In this document: piece by piece, positions 33,843-41,724 of the stretch | Position numbering within the stretch: the stretch's first letter is position 1 | Layout: each line of letters begins with the position of its first letter | DNA from: Alistipes sp. | Lineage (GTDB): Bacteria; Bacteroidota; Bacteroidia; Bacteroidales; Rikenellaceae | DNA length: 41,876 bases | Assembly (NCBI GenBank): GCA_022511295.1 | Contig: JAFLRT010000008.1 | Coordinates: 1-41,876 of the forward strand | Reading direction: 5' to 3' | Translations under genes and position numbers: made by a program | Notes under the pieces: generated by a model | Database searches by the model: none | The model's input: only the letters and a program-made list of their open reading frames with translations | Told to the model about the DNA's origin: nothing

Positions 33843-35550
33843 ACAAAACAACAATACATACATACACAGAATCGCTCCGAGCCGTCAGGCAGCATACTTG
33901 CTCATATACCTTATAGTGGTGCTGACGATTCCGAGCATTGTTCTCGCCTGTACCGAAATACGCTCTTTCTGGTCATTGGCGGCAGGCTTACTGCTGCCTT
34001 CGGGCATATACGCTCTTCTCTCGTGCATCACCCGCCGCGCAGGCATAACCGTTTTATGCATGCTGCCGATAATAGCTCTATGCGCATTCCAGATTGTCCT
34101 TCTGTATATCTACGGCAACTCGGTTATCGCTGCCGATATGTACATCAATCTGATGACGACAAACACAGACGAGGCATCCGAACTGTTGAACAATATCTAC
34201 CCTGCCATAATACTCGTTTGTCTGATATATCTGCCCCTGCTGTGGGAGGCTGTACTCCAAACGGGACTTCGTATGCACATAACAAAAAAGATGCGGCGTA
34301 TATTTCTCCGGACAGGGCTTGTCTTTACAGGTTCGGGATTATCCATGCTGGTACTCGCCTATATTTTCGGAGGAAGAAATATCATTCAGGATGAAATTTT
34401 TCCGATGAACGCCATATACAACTTCTATTATGCGCTTGCGACGAAATACGATGTGCAGAGATATCCGGCGACATCGGCCGCCTTTCGCTACAACGCCACC
34501 TGTGCAACCGCAGACAACAGACAACAGATATATGTCTACATAATAGGCGAAGCATCGAGAGCGGCAAACTGGGAGTTATACGGCTATGACCGCCCTACAA
34601 ATCCGCACCTGCGAAAACGCGACGATATATATCTGTTTCGCAATGTCATAACACAAAGCAATACGACACACAAGAGCGTACCGCTTTTCATGTCATCGGT
34701 TCCAATCGAGCAGCACAGCGAACTATATTGCCGGAAGGGGCTTTCAGCCCTTTTCAGGGAGGCAGGATTCCGCACGCATTTCTACTCCAACCAATCGGCA
34801 CAGGGAGCAATGGTAGACCATTTGGCAAAAGAGGCGGATGAGGTTATATATATCGGCGCTCCGAGACAGGATATGCAGCTGCTGCGTATGATGCAGCGCA
34901 CAATCGAGACCGACAACGAACACAACCTGCTGTTTATTCTGCATTGTTACGGTTCGCATTTCAGTTATCACCAACGCTACCCTCGCGAGTTCGCACTTTT
35001 TCAGCCCGATGATGATGTAGCCATAAAACCGCAAAACGCAGAGATGATAGTCAATGCCTACGACAATTCGATACTCTATACAGACTATTTTCTTAACAGT
35101 CTGCTGGAATATATGAACGGACTGCAAACCTGTTCGGCTGTAATCTACTGTTCGGACCATGGAGAAGACCTCTTCGATGATGAGCGCGGACGTTTCCTGC
35201 ACGCCTCACCCTCGGTAACATACTATCAGTTGCACGTTCCGTGTCTTTTGTGGTTGTCAAAGGAGTTTATCGCCAACAATCCAGACAAAACGCTTATGGC
35301 CCGCAGGCACGAATATTCACCCGCAACGACACGCTCTATGTTTCATACCATTGCCGATATAGCGCAGATAGAGTCCCCGTATATCAACCGCGAGTTGTCA
35401 TTTGTAAGCGAGTCTTACAACGATAACACCCCAAGATACTACCTTGACGACCATAACCGCGCCGTAGAGTTTGACCGCAGAATAGGAATATGCGACATTG
35501 ACAGGGAACTATTTGCAGCTCATGGGATAGAGATTAATACTGCCATATAA
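33829..35550 (+). CDS. EptA-like phosphoethanolamine transferase
   Basis: The 573-residue protein has an N-terminal block of about five membrane segments (about 20-42, 50-66, 73-95, 124-145, 160-182) and a periplasmic sulfatase/alkaline-phosphatase-fold domain. Metal and catalytic residues align with EptA/MCR: Glu241 (IIGEASRAANW), a nucleophilic Thr279 or Thr280 (SNTTHKSVP), Asp443-His444 (YCSDHGEDL), and His residues in GSHFSYHQRYP and RFLHAS. Such enzymes transfer phosphoethanolamine from phosphatidylethanolamine to lipid A or other envelope sugars. In this clade it may modify lipid A or surface glycans; resistance to polymyxin is possible but unproven. It overlaps the barrel gene by 14 nt and ends the cluster. 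Confidence 0.9.
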   Translation: MSPSEQNNNTYIHRIAPSRQAAYLLIYLIVVLTIPSIVLACTEIRSFWSLAAGLLLPSGIYALLSCITRRAGITVLCMLPIIALCAFQIVLLYIYGNSVIAADMYINLMTTNTDEASELLNNIYPAIILVCLIYLPLLWEAVLQTGLRMHITKKMRRIFLRTGLVFTGSGLSMLVLAYIFGGRNIIQDEIFPMNAIYNFYYALATKYDVQRYPATSAAFRYNATCATADNRQQIYVYIIGEASRAANWELYGYDRPTNPHLRKRDDIYLFRNVITQSNTTHKSVPLFMSSVPIEQHSELYCRKGLSALFREAGFRTHFYSNQSAQGAMVDHLAKEADEVIYIGAPRQDMQLLRMMQRTIETDNEHNLLFILHCYGSHFSYHQRYPREFALFQPDDDVAIKPQNAEMIVNAYDNSILYTDYFLNSLLEYMNGLQTCSAVIYCSDHGEDLFDDERGRFLHASPSVTYYQLHVPCLLWLSKEFIANNPDKTLMARRHEYSPATTRSMFHTIADIAQIESPYINRELSFVSESYNDNTPRYYLDDHNRAVEFDRRIGICDIDRELFAAHGIEINTAI

Positions 35551-35624
35551 CAGAGCGAAACACTGTCGCTACTACGGCACACCGGCGCCACCTCACAACT
35601 GCCGGCCATAATCATACAAAATAA

Positions 35625-35653
35625 AAATACCTGTCTGTTTAAGACAGGTATTT
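35625..35653 (-). terminator. Terminator of the Hc1-like histone gene
   Basis: A perfect 12-bp stem (AAATACCTGTCT / AGACAGGTATTT) with a 5-nt loop lies 22 nt past the Hc1 stop codon. Read on the - strand it is followed by a T-rich tail (TTATTTTG). It may also block readthrough from the EptA-like gene. Confidence 0.85.
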
Positions 35654-35674
35654 GTGAGCGAAGACTCTCCGGGA

Positions 35675-35851
35675 TTATTTCTTAGCCTCGGAAACCGAAA
35701 CCTTGCGGAACTCCTTGAGGAGCTTGCTAAGTTCAAGAGCCGCCTTGCGAGCGCGAGTGCCGGCAGCCTTGTTGTTTTTCTCCACCTGAGCAGCAGCGTT
35801 AACCTGGAAAGCAGCAATCTGCTCGTTGATTTGTTCTACTAAATTTTTCAT
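35675..35851 (-). CDS. Hc1-like histone H1 homologue
   Basis: This 58-residue gene is easy to miss because of its size. The product starts MKNLVEQINEQIAAF and has a Lys/Ala/Arg-rich core (NNKAAGTRARKAALELSKL, about 27-45) and the ending FRKVSVSEAKK. This pattern of helix, Arg-Lys core and KK tail matches the small histone-H1/Hc1-like proteins of Bacteroidota, which are thought to bind and compact DNA. The start is supported by an upstream AAGGA and a consensus promoter, and the end by a strong terminator. It is a complete transcription unit on its own. Its codon choice is strongly biased (AAG/AAA, GCT, CGC), as in a highly expressed gene. Confidence 0.9.
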   Translation of the reverse strand: MKNLVEQINEQIAAFQVNAAAQVEKNNKAAGTRARKAALELSKLLKEFRKVSVSEAKK

Positions 35852-35883
35852 AATTTTGATTCCTTAGTGATTGATATCTCGTA

Positions 35884-35914
35884 CAAAAGTATAAAAATAT
35901 CGTCGCAAAACAAA
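35884..35914 (-). promoter_or_regulatory. Consensus promoter of the Hc1-like gene
   Basis: On the - strand TTTG (35911-35914) is followed after exactly 19 nt by TACTTTTG (35884-35891), the full consensus. The leader is about 27 nt and contains AAGGA, one of the few Shine-Dalgarno-like sites in the window. Confidence 0.8.
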
Positions 35915-36072
35915 TTTTTTGATAAAAAAAACGTTTTTTATTACAAGAATTGATGTATTTGTGCTAAAAATGTTATAAATCATTCCCTTCACAGCCTATA
36001 TAACCTTGAAAAATTCGCAATCGAAAAGCGTCGAACATCTACACGACAGTCTGAAATAACAGCCGGCAAGGA
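35915..36072. other. AT-rich intergenic region between hc1 and feoAB
   Basis: This spacer between divergent promoters is AT-rich, with runs of A and T (for example GATAAAAAAAACG followed by T6). I see no coding frame, no tRNA and no strong hairpin. I do not recognise a Fur or DtxR-type box, although iron control of feoAB would be expected to act here or just downstream. Confidence 0.5.
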
Positions 36073-36103
36073 TTGATAATTTCTGCATAAATAGTTATCT
36101 TTG
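36073..36103 (+). promoter_or_regulatory. Promoter of feoAB
   Basis: TTG (36073-36075) is followed after 20 nt by TATCTTTG (36096-36103). The leader to the ATG at 36126 is about 16 nt. Confidence 0.6.
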
Positions 36104-36125
36104 CAGGCACAGAAAAAACCATAAT

Positions 36126-38483
36126 ATGCGTCTGTCAGAACTCAAAACCGGAGAATCCGGCGTAATACTCAAAGTGCTTGGACACGGCGGTTTCCGTCGC
36201 CGCATTATGGAGATGGGCTTTGTTCGCGGACAGAATGTCGAGGTCGTACACAATGCCCCGCTGCTCGACCCGATAGAGTACCGTATTATGGGTTACGATA
36301 TATCTCTGCGGCGTTCGGAGGCCGATATGGTCGTTATAATGACCCAGCAGGAGGCGCAGCAGACAGAGAGTACCGAGAAAGTCGGCAGCAGCGACAGCAG
36401 TTTCGCATTCGAAGAGGCGGTAACGCGCGAATTGAAAGTCATCAACATAGCCCTCATAGGCAACCCCAACAGCGGCAAAACATCTCTCTTTAATGCCATT
36501 TCCGGCAGCCATGAGCATGTCGGCAATTACAGCGGAGTAACCGTCGATGCCAAACGCGGCCGGCGCTCATATCGCGGCTATGAGTTCATCATCACCGACC
36601 TGCCGGGAACATACGCACTGTCGGCATATTCGCCTGAGGAGTTGTATGTCAGACACTATCTCGAGACAGATACCCCCGATGTAATAGTAAATGCGGTTGT
36701 TGCATCCAACCTCGAGCGGAATCTGTATCTCACGACGGAACTGATAGATATGAACCCGCGTATGGTTGTAGCGCTCAATATGTACGACGAACTTGAGGCC
36801 AGTGGTGCGACTCTCGACCATGACAGTCTCGGGCGTATGTTGGGTGTTCCGATGATTCCATTGGTGGCTCGCAACGGCAGAGGCATAGAGACGCTTCTCG
36901 ACACAATAATAGATGTATACGAGAGCCGCGATGACCGTGTAAGGCATATACATATCAATCAAGGCAATGAAATCGAGGAGTCTCTCGGCACTCTGGGCGA
37001 GGATATGAGCCGCAACCGCGACCAGTTGCCAAAGATGTTTCCTCCGCGTTACTTTGCGATTCGTCTGCTTGAAGGGGATAAGGATGTCGAGAAGATGCTC
37101 GCCGAATGTCCCGACTTCGGGCGTTGGACAGAGATTAGAGACCGCGAGGCAAAACGCATAACCGAACTGCTCGAAGAGGATGTGGAGACAGCATTGGCAA
37201 ACCGCAAGTTCGGTTTTATATCGGGAGCGCTCAAAGAGACTTATACCCCCGGTGTGCATGAGAAGGCACGCATAACGGATGCGATAGACACTCTGGTAAC
37301 ACACCGGATATGGGGATTCCCCATATTCTTCCTTATAATCGGTCTGATGTTCTACTGCACGTTCAGCCTCGGAGCATACCCGCAACATTGGTTAGAGATG
37401 CTCGTCGGGTTTATAGGGCGCGGTGTAAGTTCAATAATGCCTGACGGGATGCTCAAAGACCTTGTAGTGGACGGAATCATCGGCGGCGTGGGCAGCGTTA
37501 TAGTCTTTCTGCCCAACATCATGATTCTCTATCTTTTTATCTCGTTTATGGAGGATTCCGGTTATCTGGCCCGTGCCGCATTTATAATGGACAAGGTTAT
37601 GCACCGCATAGGACTGCACGGCAAATCATTTATCCCGATGATTATGGGATTCGGATGCAATGTGCCGGCAATAATGGCTACGCGTACAATAGAGAGCCGC
37701 AGCAGCAGGCTTATAACGATACTTATAACGCCATTTATGTCGTGCAGCGCCAGACTGCCTATATACATACTTCTGACAGGGATATTCTTTCCTCATCATG
37801 CAGGGCTTGTGATGTCGGGTCTCTATATAGCCGGTATAATTATGGCAGTCATAACCTCACGGCTTATGCGGAGATTCATGTTCAGGAGAGACGAAACGCC
37901 ATTCGTAATGGAGTTGCCGCCATACCGCATACCCACCTTCAAAGCCACTATGCTGCACATGTGGAGTAAGTGCGCACAATACCTGCGCAAAATGGGCGGT
38001 CTGATTTTGGTAGCGTCGGTAATCATATGGTTTCTCAGTTACTTCCCTACCGGAAATAGCGAAGCAAGCAAAACCGAGCATTATGAATATTCCTATCTCG
38101 GTCGTATGGGTAAGGCGTTCGAGCCGGTGTTCGCTCCGCTCGGATTCAACTGGAAAGGAAGTGTGGCCCTGCTGTCCGGCATTCCGGCCAAAGAGATTAT
38201 AGTCAGCACAATGGGCGTACTCTATACTGACGGTAATGAGGATTCCGCAGGCAACGATACAGCCTCTCTGCCGGAACAACTCAAGGCAAGCGGAGACTTT
38301 AATACGGCATCCGTAACAGCGTTTCTGTTATTCATCTTAATATATCTGCCGTGCATCGCTACAATAGCAGCCATAGGTTCCGAGGCCGGCTGGAAATGGG
38401 CCGCAGCATCTGTTTTTTACAGCAGCGCGGTTGCCTGGCTAATCGCATACGCCGCATATAACCTGATAAGTCTATTCCTATGA
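36126..38483 (+). CDS. feoB: Ferrous iron transporter, FeoA-FeoB fusion
   Basis: The 785-residue protein imports Fe2+ across the inner membrane. Residues 1-72 are a complete FeoA SH3-like domain (LSELKTGESGVILKVLGHGG, MGFVRGQNVEVV) fused to FeoB, as is common in Bacteroidota. The FeoB G-protein domain has G1 GNPNSGKT (112-119), G3 DLPG (158-161) and G4 NMYDE (near 219). A helical GDI-like region follows. The membrane domain has two inverted Gate regions; GFGCNVPAIMATRTIESRSSRL in the first is the conserved core, followed by CSARLPIY. The second is near SGIPAKEIIVSTMGVLY. The stop overlaps the start of the Cys-rich partner by 4 nt. Confidence 0.96.
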   Translation: MRLSELKTGESGVILKVLGHGGFRRRIMEMGFVRGQNVEVVHNAPLLDPIEYRIMGYDISLRRSEADMVVIMTQQEAQQTESTEKVGSSDSSFAFEEAVTRELKVINIALIGNPNSGKTSLFNAISGSHEHVGNYSGVTVDAKRGRRSYRGYEFIITDLPGTYALSAYSPEELYVRHYLETDTPDVIVNAVVASNLERNLYLTTELIDMNPRMVVALNMYDELEASGATLDHDSLGRMLGVPMIPLVARNGRGIETLLDTIIDVYESRDDRVRHIHINQGNEIEESLGTLGEDMSRNRDQLPKMFPPRYFAIRLLEGDKDVEKMLAECPDFGRWTEIRDREAKRITELLEEDVETALANRKFGFISGALKETYTPGVHEKARITDAIDTLVTHRIWGFPIFFLIIGLMFYCTFSLGAYPQHWLEMLVGFIGRGVSSIMPDGMLKDLVVDGIIGGVGSVIVFLPNIMILYLFISFMEDSGYLARAAFIMDKVMHRIGLHGKSFIPMIMGFGCNVPAIMATRTIESRSSRLITILITPFMSCSARLPIYILLTGIFFPHHAGLVMSGLYIAGIIMAVITSRLMRRFMFRRDETPFVMELPPYRIPTFKATMLHMWSKCAQYLRKMGGLILVASVIIWFLSYFPTGNSEASKTEHYEYSYLGRMGKAFEPVFAPLGFNWKGSVALLSGIPAKEIIVSTMGVLYTDGNEDSAGNDTASLPEQLKASGDFNTASVTAFLLFILIYLPCIATIAAIGSEAGWKWAAASVFYSSAVAWLIAYAAYNLISLFL

Positions 38484-38665
38484 CGTGGCAAGAGTGGATT
38501 GTAGCGGCGGTTGTGGCAATAGCCGTAATTGCGGCGATACGGTATATTATCGTATCGGCATGCAACAGCAAAAATCCGTGCAAAGGATGTCCCTCATCCG
38601 AAAACTGTACAGCAGCCGGAAAGAGAGACAAATCAGAATGCGAGCAGAATCATAGACTGCGCTAA
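38480..38665 (+). CDS. FeoB-associated Cys-rich membrane protein
   Basis: The 61-residue protein has one membrane segment (WIVAAVVAIAVIAAIRYIIV, about 6-25). A short cytoplasmic Cys cluster follows (SACNSKNPCKGCPSSENC: Cys28, Cys34, Cys37, Cys43). This is the FeoB-associated Cys-rich protein family, which replaces FeoC in many bacteria and may bind iron or an iron-sulfur cluster. It overlaps feoB by 4 nt (ATGA), which indicates coupling. Its last 33 nt overlap the convergent transporter gene tail to tail, so both genes share coding DNA there and no terminator lies between them. Confidence 0.9.
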   Translation: MTWQEWIVAAVVAIAVIAAIRYIIVSACNSKNPCKGCPSSENCTAAGKRDKSECEQNHRLR

Positions 38666-40294
38666 CAGCACTCTCAAAAACATAACCGCAGGATATACCG
38701 TCGCATAACTTACAGACGGCATATCATTGCCTGCCATCGAGTTGGAGAAGGCAAGCGCAACAGGGTCGGTCATACTTCCCGACAGCATACCCGTAAGTGT
38801 ATAGAAGTTCATCTTACCGAATATTCGAGCTACGATACCTATTATAATTATCGGCAGCACAGTGATAAGCGCGCCATACCCTATCCATACATATCCTCCA
38901 TTTACTATTGCATCCACAAAGCCATCACCGGCACCAAGACCTACGGCAGCAAGGAAGAGAGATATACCCACCTCACGAAGCATAAGATTCGCACTGACGG
39001 TGGTATAAGTTATCAGATGCATACGAGTACCAAAGCGGCCGATAAGTATAGCGACAATAAGCGGACCGCCTGCAAGACCGAGTTTAACCGGCTGCGGGAG
39101 ATTGAACAGAGGCATCGAACCAAGCAGTACGCCCAAAGCAATACCAAGGAATATGGTAAGTATGTGCGGTTGATGCAGTTTCTTAAGCGAGTTGCCCAGC
39201 AGCGACGCTACCTGCTCGACAGCCTTCTCCGTACCTACTACCATCACCTTGTCGCCAATCTGCAACTCCATGCCCTGATACGGTATCAGGTCTACGCCGG
39301 CTCGATTGACACGGGTGATATTTATACCATACTTGGTGCGCAGACGCAGGTCGGCAAAGCGTTTGCCGTTGATTTCGGAGCGGGTAATTACGATTCGGCG
39401 CGATACTAACTGGCTGTCGAATGCGCGCCACTCCTTCTCCTCCATCTCTATCTCTCGACCGGTGAATGTTATAACCGCCTCTTTGTCCTCGGCAGAACTT
39501 ACTATCAGCAGACGGTCTCCGATGTGCAAAACCGTATCGGCGTCGGCAATAGTAATGGTATTGTCGGGATGAGCCACACGTGAGATAACGAACTGGCGAT
39601 TGATAAGTTCGCGTATATGCCCTACCGTATTGCCTTCAATAGTGGCATTTGTAACCTCTGCCGAATACTTCAGAGCGAAACGATGGTCATTGTCCAACTG
39701 GCGCAGCCCTTCATCCTCCTTTTTGAAATTCACACGCAACATATATCGCATGGCTATCAGCGCCACTATTACACCGACTACGCCGAGCGGATATGTTACC
39801 GCATATGCCATAGAGATAGTCGGGTCTTCAATCCCCGTGCTGTCCGAGAATGCCTGCTGTGCGGCTCCAAGCCCCGGAGTATTGGTTACGGCGCCGGACA
39901 TCACTCCGACCATTGTCGAAAGCGGCGTACCGCTCAACAGATGGATAACATATGTTACGACGGCACCAAGTACAGCGGTAAGTGCAGCGAACATAATGAG
40001 TTTCATACCGCCCTGCTTCAGCGAGGCGAAGAATCCCGGGCCGACCTGCAAGCCTATGGAGAAGACAAAGAGTATAAGACCGAACTCCTTGATAAAATGG
40101 AGAGTACCATTATCAATAGTCATCCCGAAATGACTTGCCGCGATGCCTGCAAAGAGAATCCATGTGGCACCTAAAGATATACCCCAGACTTTTATTTTAC
40201 CCAAAAGGACTCCGACCGTAATGACAAGCGACAACGTGAGAACAGTGTGTGCTATACCACTGCCGAAAAACAATTCGAACAACCAGTTATTCAT
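38633..40294 (-). CDS. AspT/YidE-type transporter with RCK_C domains
   Basis: The 553-residue protein is a YidE/YbjL/AspT-family exchanger of the inner membrane. Two homologous membrane halves (about 1-185 and 375-553) flank two cytoplasmic TrkA_C/RCK_C-like domains (about 205-285 and 290-370; VGHIRELINRQFVISRV, DRLLIVSS, MELQIGDKVMVVG). Conserved half-motifs are present: GLQVGPGFFASLKQGG and GAVTNTPGLGAAQQAF in the first, GLGAGDGFVDAIVNGGY and SMTDPVALAF in the second. AspT exchanges aspartate for alanine, but most YidE-type members are uncharacterised, so the substrate is unknown. The regulatory domains suggest ligand or nucleotide control. It is divergent from the aminotransferase gene. 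Confidence 0.9.
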   Translation of the reverse strand: MNNWLFELFFGSGIAHTVLTLSLVITVGVLLGKIKVWGISLGATWILFAGIAASHFGMTIDNGTLHFIKEFGLILFVFSIGLQVGPGFFASLKQGGMKLIMFAALTAVLGAVVTYVIHLLSGTPLSTMVGVMSGAVTNTPGLGAAQQAFSDSTGIEDPTISMAYAVTYPLGVVGVIVALIAMRYMLRVNFKKEDEGLRQLDNDHRFALKYSAEVTNATIEGNTVGHIRELINRQFVISRVAHPDNTITIADADTVLHIGDRLLIVSSAEDKEAVITFTGREIEMEEKEWRAFDSQLVSRRIVITRSEINGKRFADLRLRTKYGINITRVNRAGVDLIPYQGMELQIGDKVMVVGTEKAVEQVASLLGNSLKKLHQPHILTIFLGIALGVLLGSMPLFNLPQPVKLGLAGGPLIVAILIGRFGTRMHLITYTTVSANLMLREVGISLFLAAVGLGAGDGFVDAIVNGGYVWIGYGALITVLPIIIIGIVARIFGKMNFYTLTGMLSGSMTDPVALAFSNSMAGNDMPSVSYATVYPAVMFLRVLLAQSMILLAF

Positions 40295-40358
40295 ATTTTC
40301 AACCCATTAACCTGCGATTTTGCCGCTTGCAGCATAGTGCATCGGGCATTTCGCGCTG

Positions 40359-40366
40359 CAAAATTA
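40359..40366 (-). promoter_or_regulatory. Promoter -7 element of the AspT-like gene
   Basis: On the - strand TAATTTTG followed by C lies 65 nt before the ATG at 40294. The palindrome at 40375-40389 sits between this word and its expected -33 region. Confidence 0.55.
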
Positions 40367-40374
40367 ATCCATTT

Positions 40375-40389
40375 TTCGATAATATCGAA
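40375..40389. promoter_or_regulatory. Candidate operator palindrome
   Basis: A perfect inverted repeat TTCGATA-A-TATCGAA (7+1+7) lies in the 174-bp divergent region. It overlaps the spacer of the - strand promoter and is 41 nt upstream of the + strand -7 word at 40430. Its position and symmetry fit a dimeric repressor site. No regulator gene is adjacent, and chance remains possible for a site of this length. Confidence 0.4.
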
Positions 40390-40429
40390 CATTTAGCACA
40401 AACGCGGTATATATTCACACTCTTTTTTA

Positions 40430-40437
40430 TATCTTTG
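40430..40437 (+). promoter_or_regulatory. Promoter -7 element of the aminotransferase
   Basis: TATCTTTG followed by C lies 32 nt before the ATG at 40469. The -33 element is not recognisable. Confidence 0.55.
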
Positions 40438-40468
40438 CAATAGTTATAAAAACACTATGATTTAATTT

Positions 40469-41653
40469 ATGGCAAAAGCAGTAACCATAGAGCGCTCGCA
40501 CAGGCTCGACGGCACGGGTGAATACTATTTTTCCCGTCGTCTGCGCGAAATAGCGGAGATAGAAGCCGCAACAGGCCGGCAAATAATTAAGCTCGCAATG
40601 GGTAGTCCAGACCTGCCGCCTGCACAATGCGTTATAGACCGCTTGGCAAAAGAGGCGCAGCGTCCCGATGTACACAAATATATGTCCTACAAGGGTGAGC
40701 CTATATTGCGCAAAGCGTTTGCCGACTGGTATGAGCGCTGGTACGGCGTAAAACTCGATTACAACACCGAGGTCTTGCCGCTCCTGGGTTCAAAAGAGGG
40801 TCTGATGCATATATGTATGACTTTCCTTAACAGTGGCGACAAGGTTTTGGTACCCAACCCCGGTTACCCCACTTACAGTGCAGCCGTAAAACTCTCGGGA
40901 GGCGTAATGCAACCCTATGCGCTCAATAAGGAGAATGGCTTCTTGCCCGATTTCGATGCTATCGAGAGCGAAGGTCTCGACGGCGTAAAGATAATGCTCG
41001 TCAATTATCCGAATATGCCGACAGGACAGACTCCGACGCCCGACCTTTTTGAGAAATTGGTAGAGTTCGGCGCGAAGCACAACATTATGATAGTTCACGA
41101 TAATCCATATAGTTTTATCCGCAACTCCAAGCCTATAAGCATAATGTCAGCAGATGGCGCCAAGGAGGTTGCAATGGAACTTAACTCACTGTCAAAGGGA
41201 CACTCGATGGCCGGTTGGCGTGTGGGAACGATTGTAGGCAAGCGCGAATGGATTGACACCATACTCACTTTCAAGAGCAATATGGATTCAGGTATGTTCT
41301 ACCCCGTTCAGGCGGCTGCCGAGACAGCACTCGGTTTAGGTCAGGAGTGGTTCGACCAACTCAATGCCATATACTATGCACGTGAAAGGCAGGGTTATGA
41401 GTTGCTCGATGCCCTTGGGTGCAAGTATCGCAAAGGACAGGCAGGATTGTTCATCTGGGCTGAACTTCCAGATGATTTCGACGGCGATAGTTTTGCTTTC
41501 TCGGATATGGTAATGGAGAAGTGCGACGTATTCCTCACCCCGGGCGGTATCTTCGGCAGCGAGGGAAGGCATTACATCAGAATTACCCTCTGTTGCCCTG
41601 AGGAACTGCTTGAAAAGGCGACACAGAGAGTTAAAGCAGGATTGCACAGATAG
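40469..41653 (+). CDS. PLP-dependent aminotransferase, class I/II
   Basis: The 394-residue protein is a fold-type I aminotransferase. The PLP-binding Lys243 lies in SLSKGHSMAGWRVG, Asn182 in NYPNMPTGQ, Asp211 and Tyr214 in VHDNPYSF, and the substrate carboxylate Arg in RITLCC (near 376-381). It resembles the LL-diaminopimelate/aspartate aminotransferase group often annotated in Bacteroidota, but the substrate cannot be fixed from sequence. The NPTG motif is varied to NMPTG. It is monocistronic and ends at a clear terminator. The divergent neighbour is an AspT-like exchanger, so an amino acid link (aspartate, glutamate or alanine) is possible but inferred. Confidence 0.9.
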   Translation: MAKAVTIERSHRLDGTGEYYFSRRLREIAEIEAATGRQIIKLAMGSPDLPPAQCVIDRLAKEAQRPDVHKYMSYKGEPILRKAFADWYERWYGVKLDYNTEVLPLLGSKEGLMHICMTFLNSGDKVLVPNPGYPTYSAAVKLSGGVMQPYALNKENGFLPDFDAIESEGLDGVKIMLVNYPNMPTGQTPTPDLFEKLVEFGAKHNIMIVHDNPYSFIRNSKPISIMSADGAKEVAMELNSLSKGHSMAGWRVGTIVGKREWIDTILTFKSNMDSGMFYPVQAAAETALGLGQEWFDQLNAIYYARERQGYELLDALGCKYRKGQAGLFIWAELPDDFDGDSFAFSDMVMEKCDVFLTPGGIFGSEGRHYIRITLCCPEELLEKATQRVKAGLHR

Positions 41654-41674
41654 TTCGCAGTACGCGATACAGAT

Positions 41675-41710
41675 AAGTTGTTCGGTCTTAAAGGGTCGAA
41701 CAACTTTTTT
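41675..41710 (+). terminator. Intrinsic terminator of the aminotransferase
   Basis: A perfect 10-bp stem (AAGTTGTTCG / CGAACAACTT) with a 12-nt loop runs directly into T6, 22 nt after the stop codon. Confidence 0.92.
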
Positions 41711-41724
41711 GTTTAATATATCTC

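Noticed and set aside
35593-35842. Open frames on both strands of 62-74 codons overlapping the Hc1 gene
   Set aside because: They lie out of frame or antisense to the 58-codon Hc1 frame, which has a matching family pattern, promoter and terminator.
36567-37388. 273-codon - strand frame inside feoB
   Set aside because: Antisense to the conserved G-domain; Cys/Tyr/Arg-rich composition looks non-coding.
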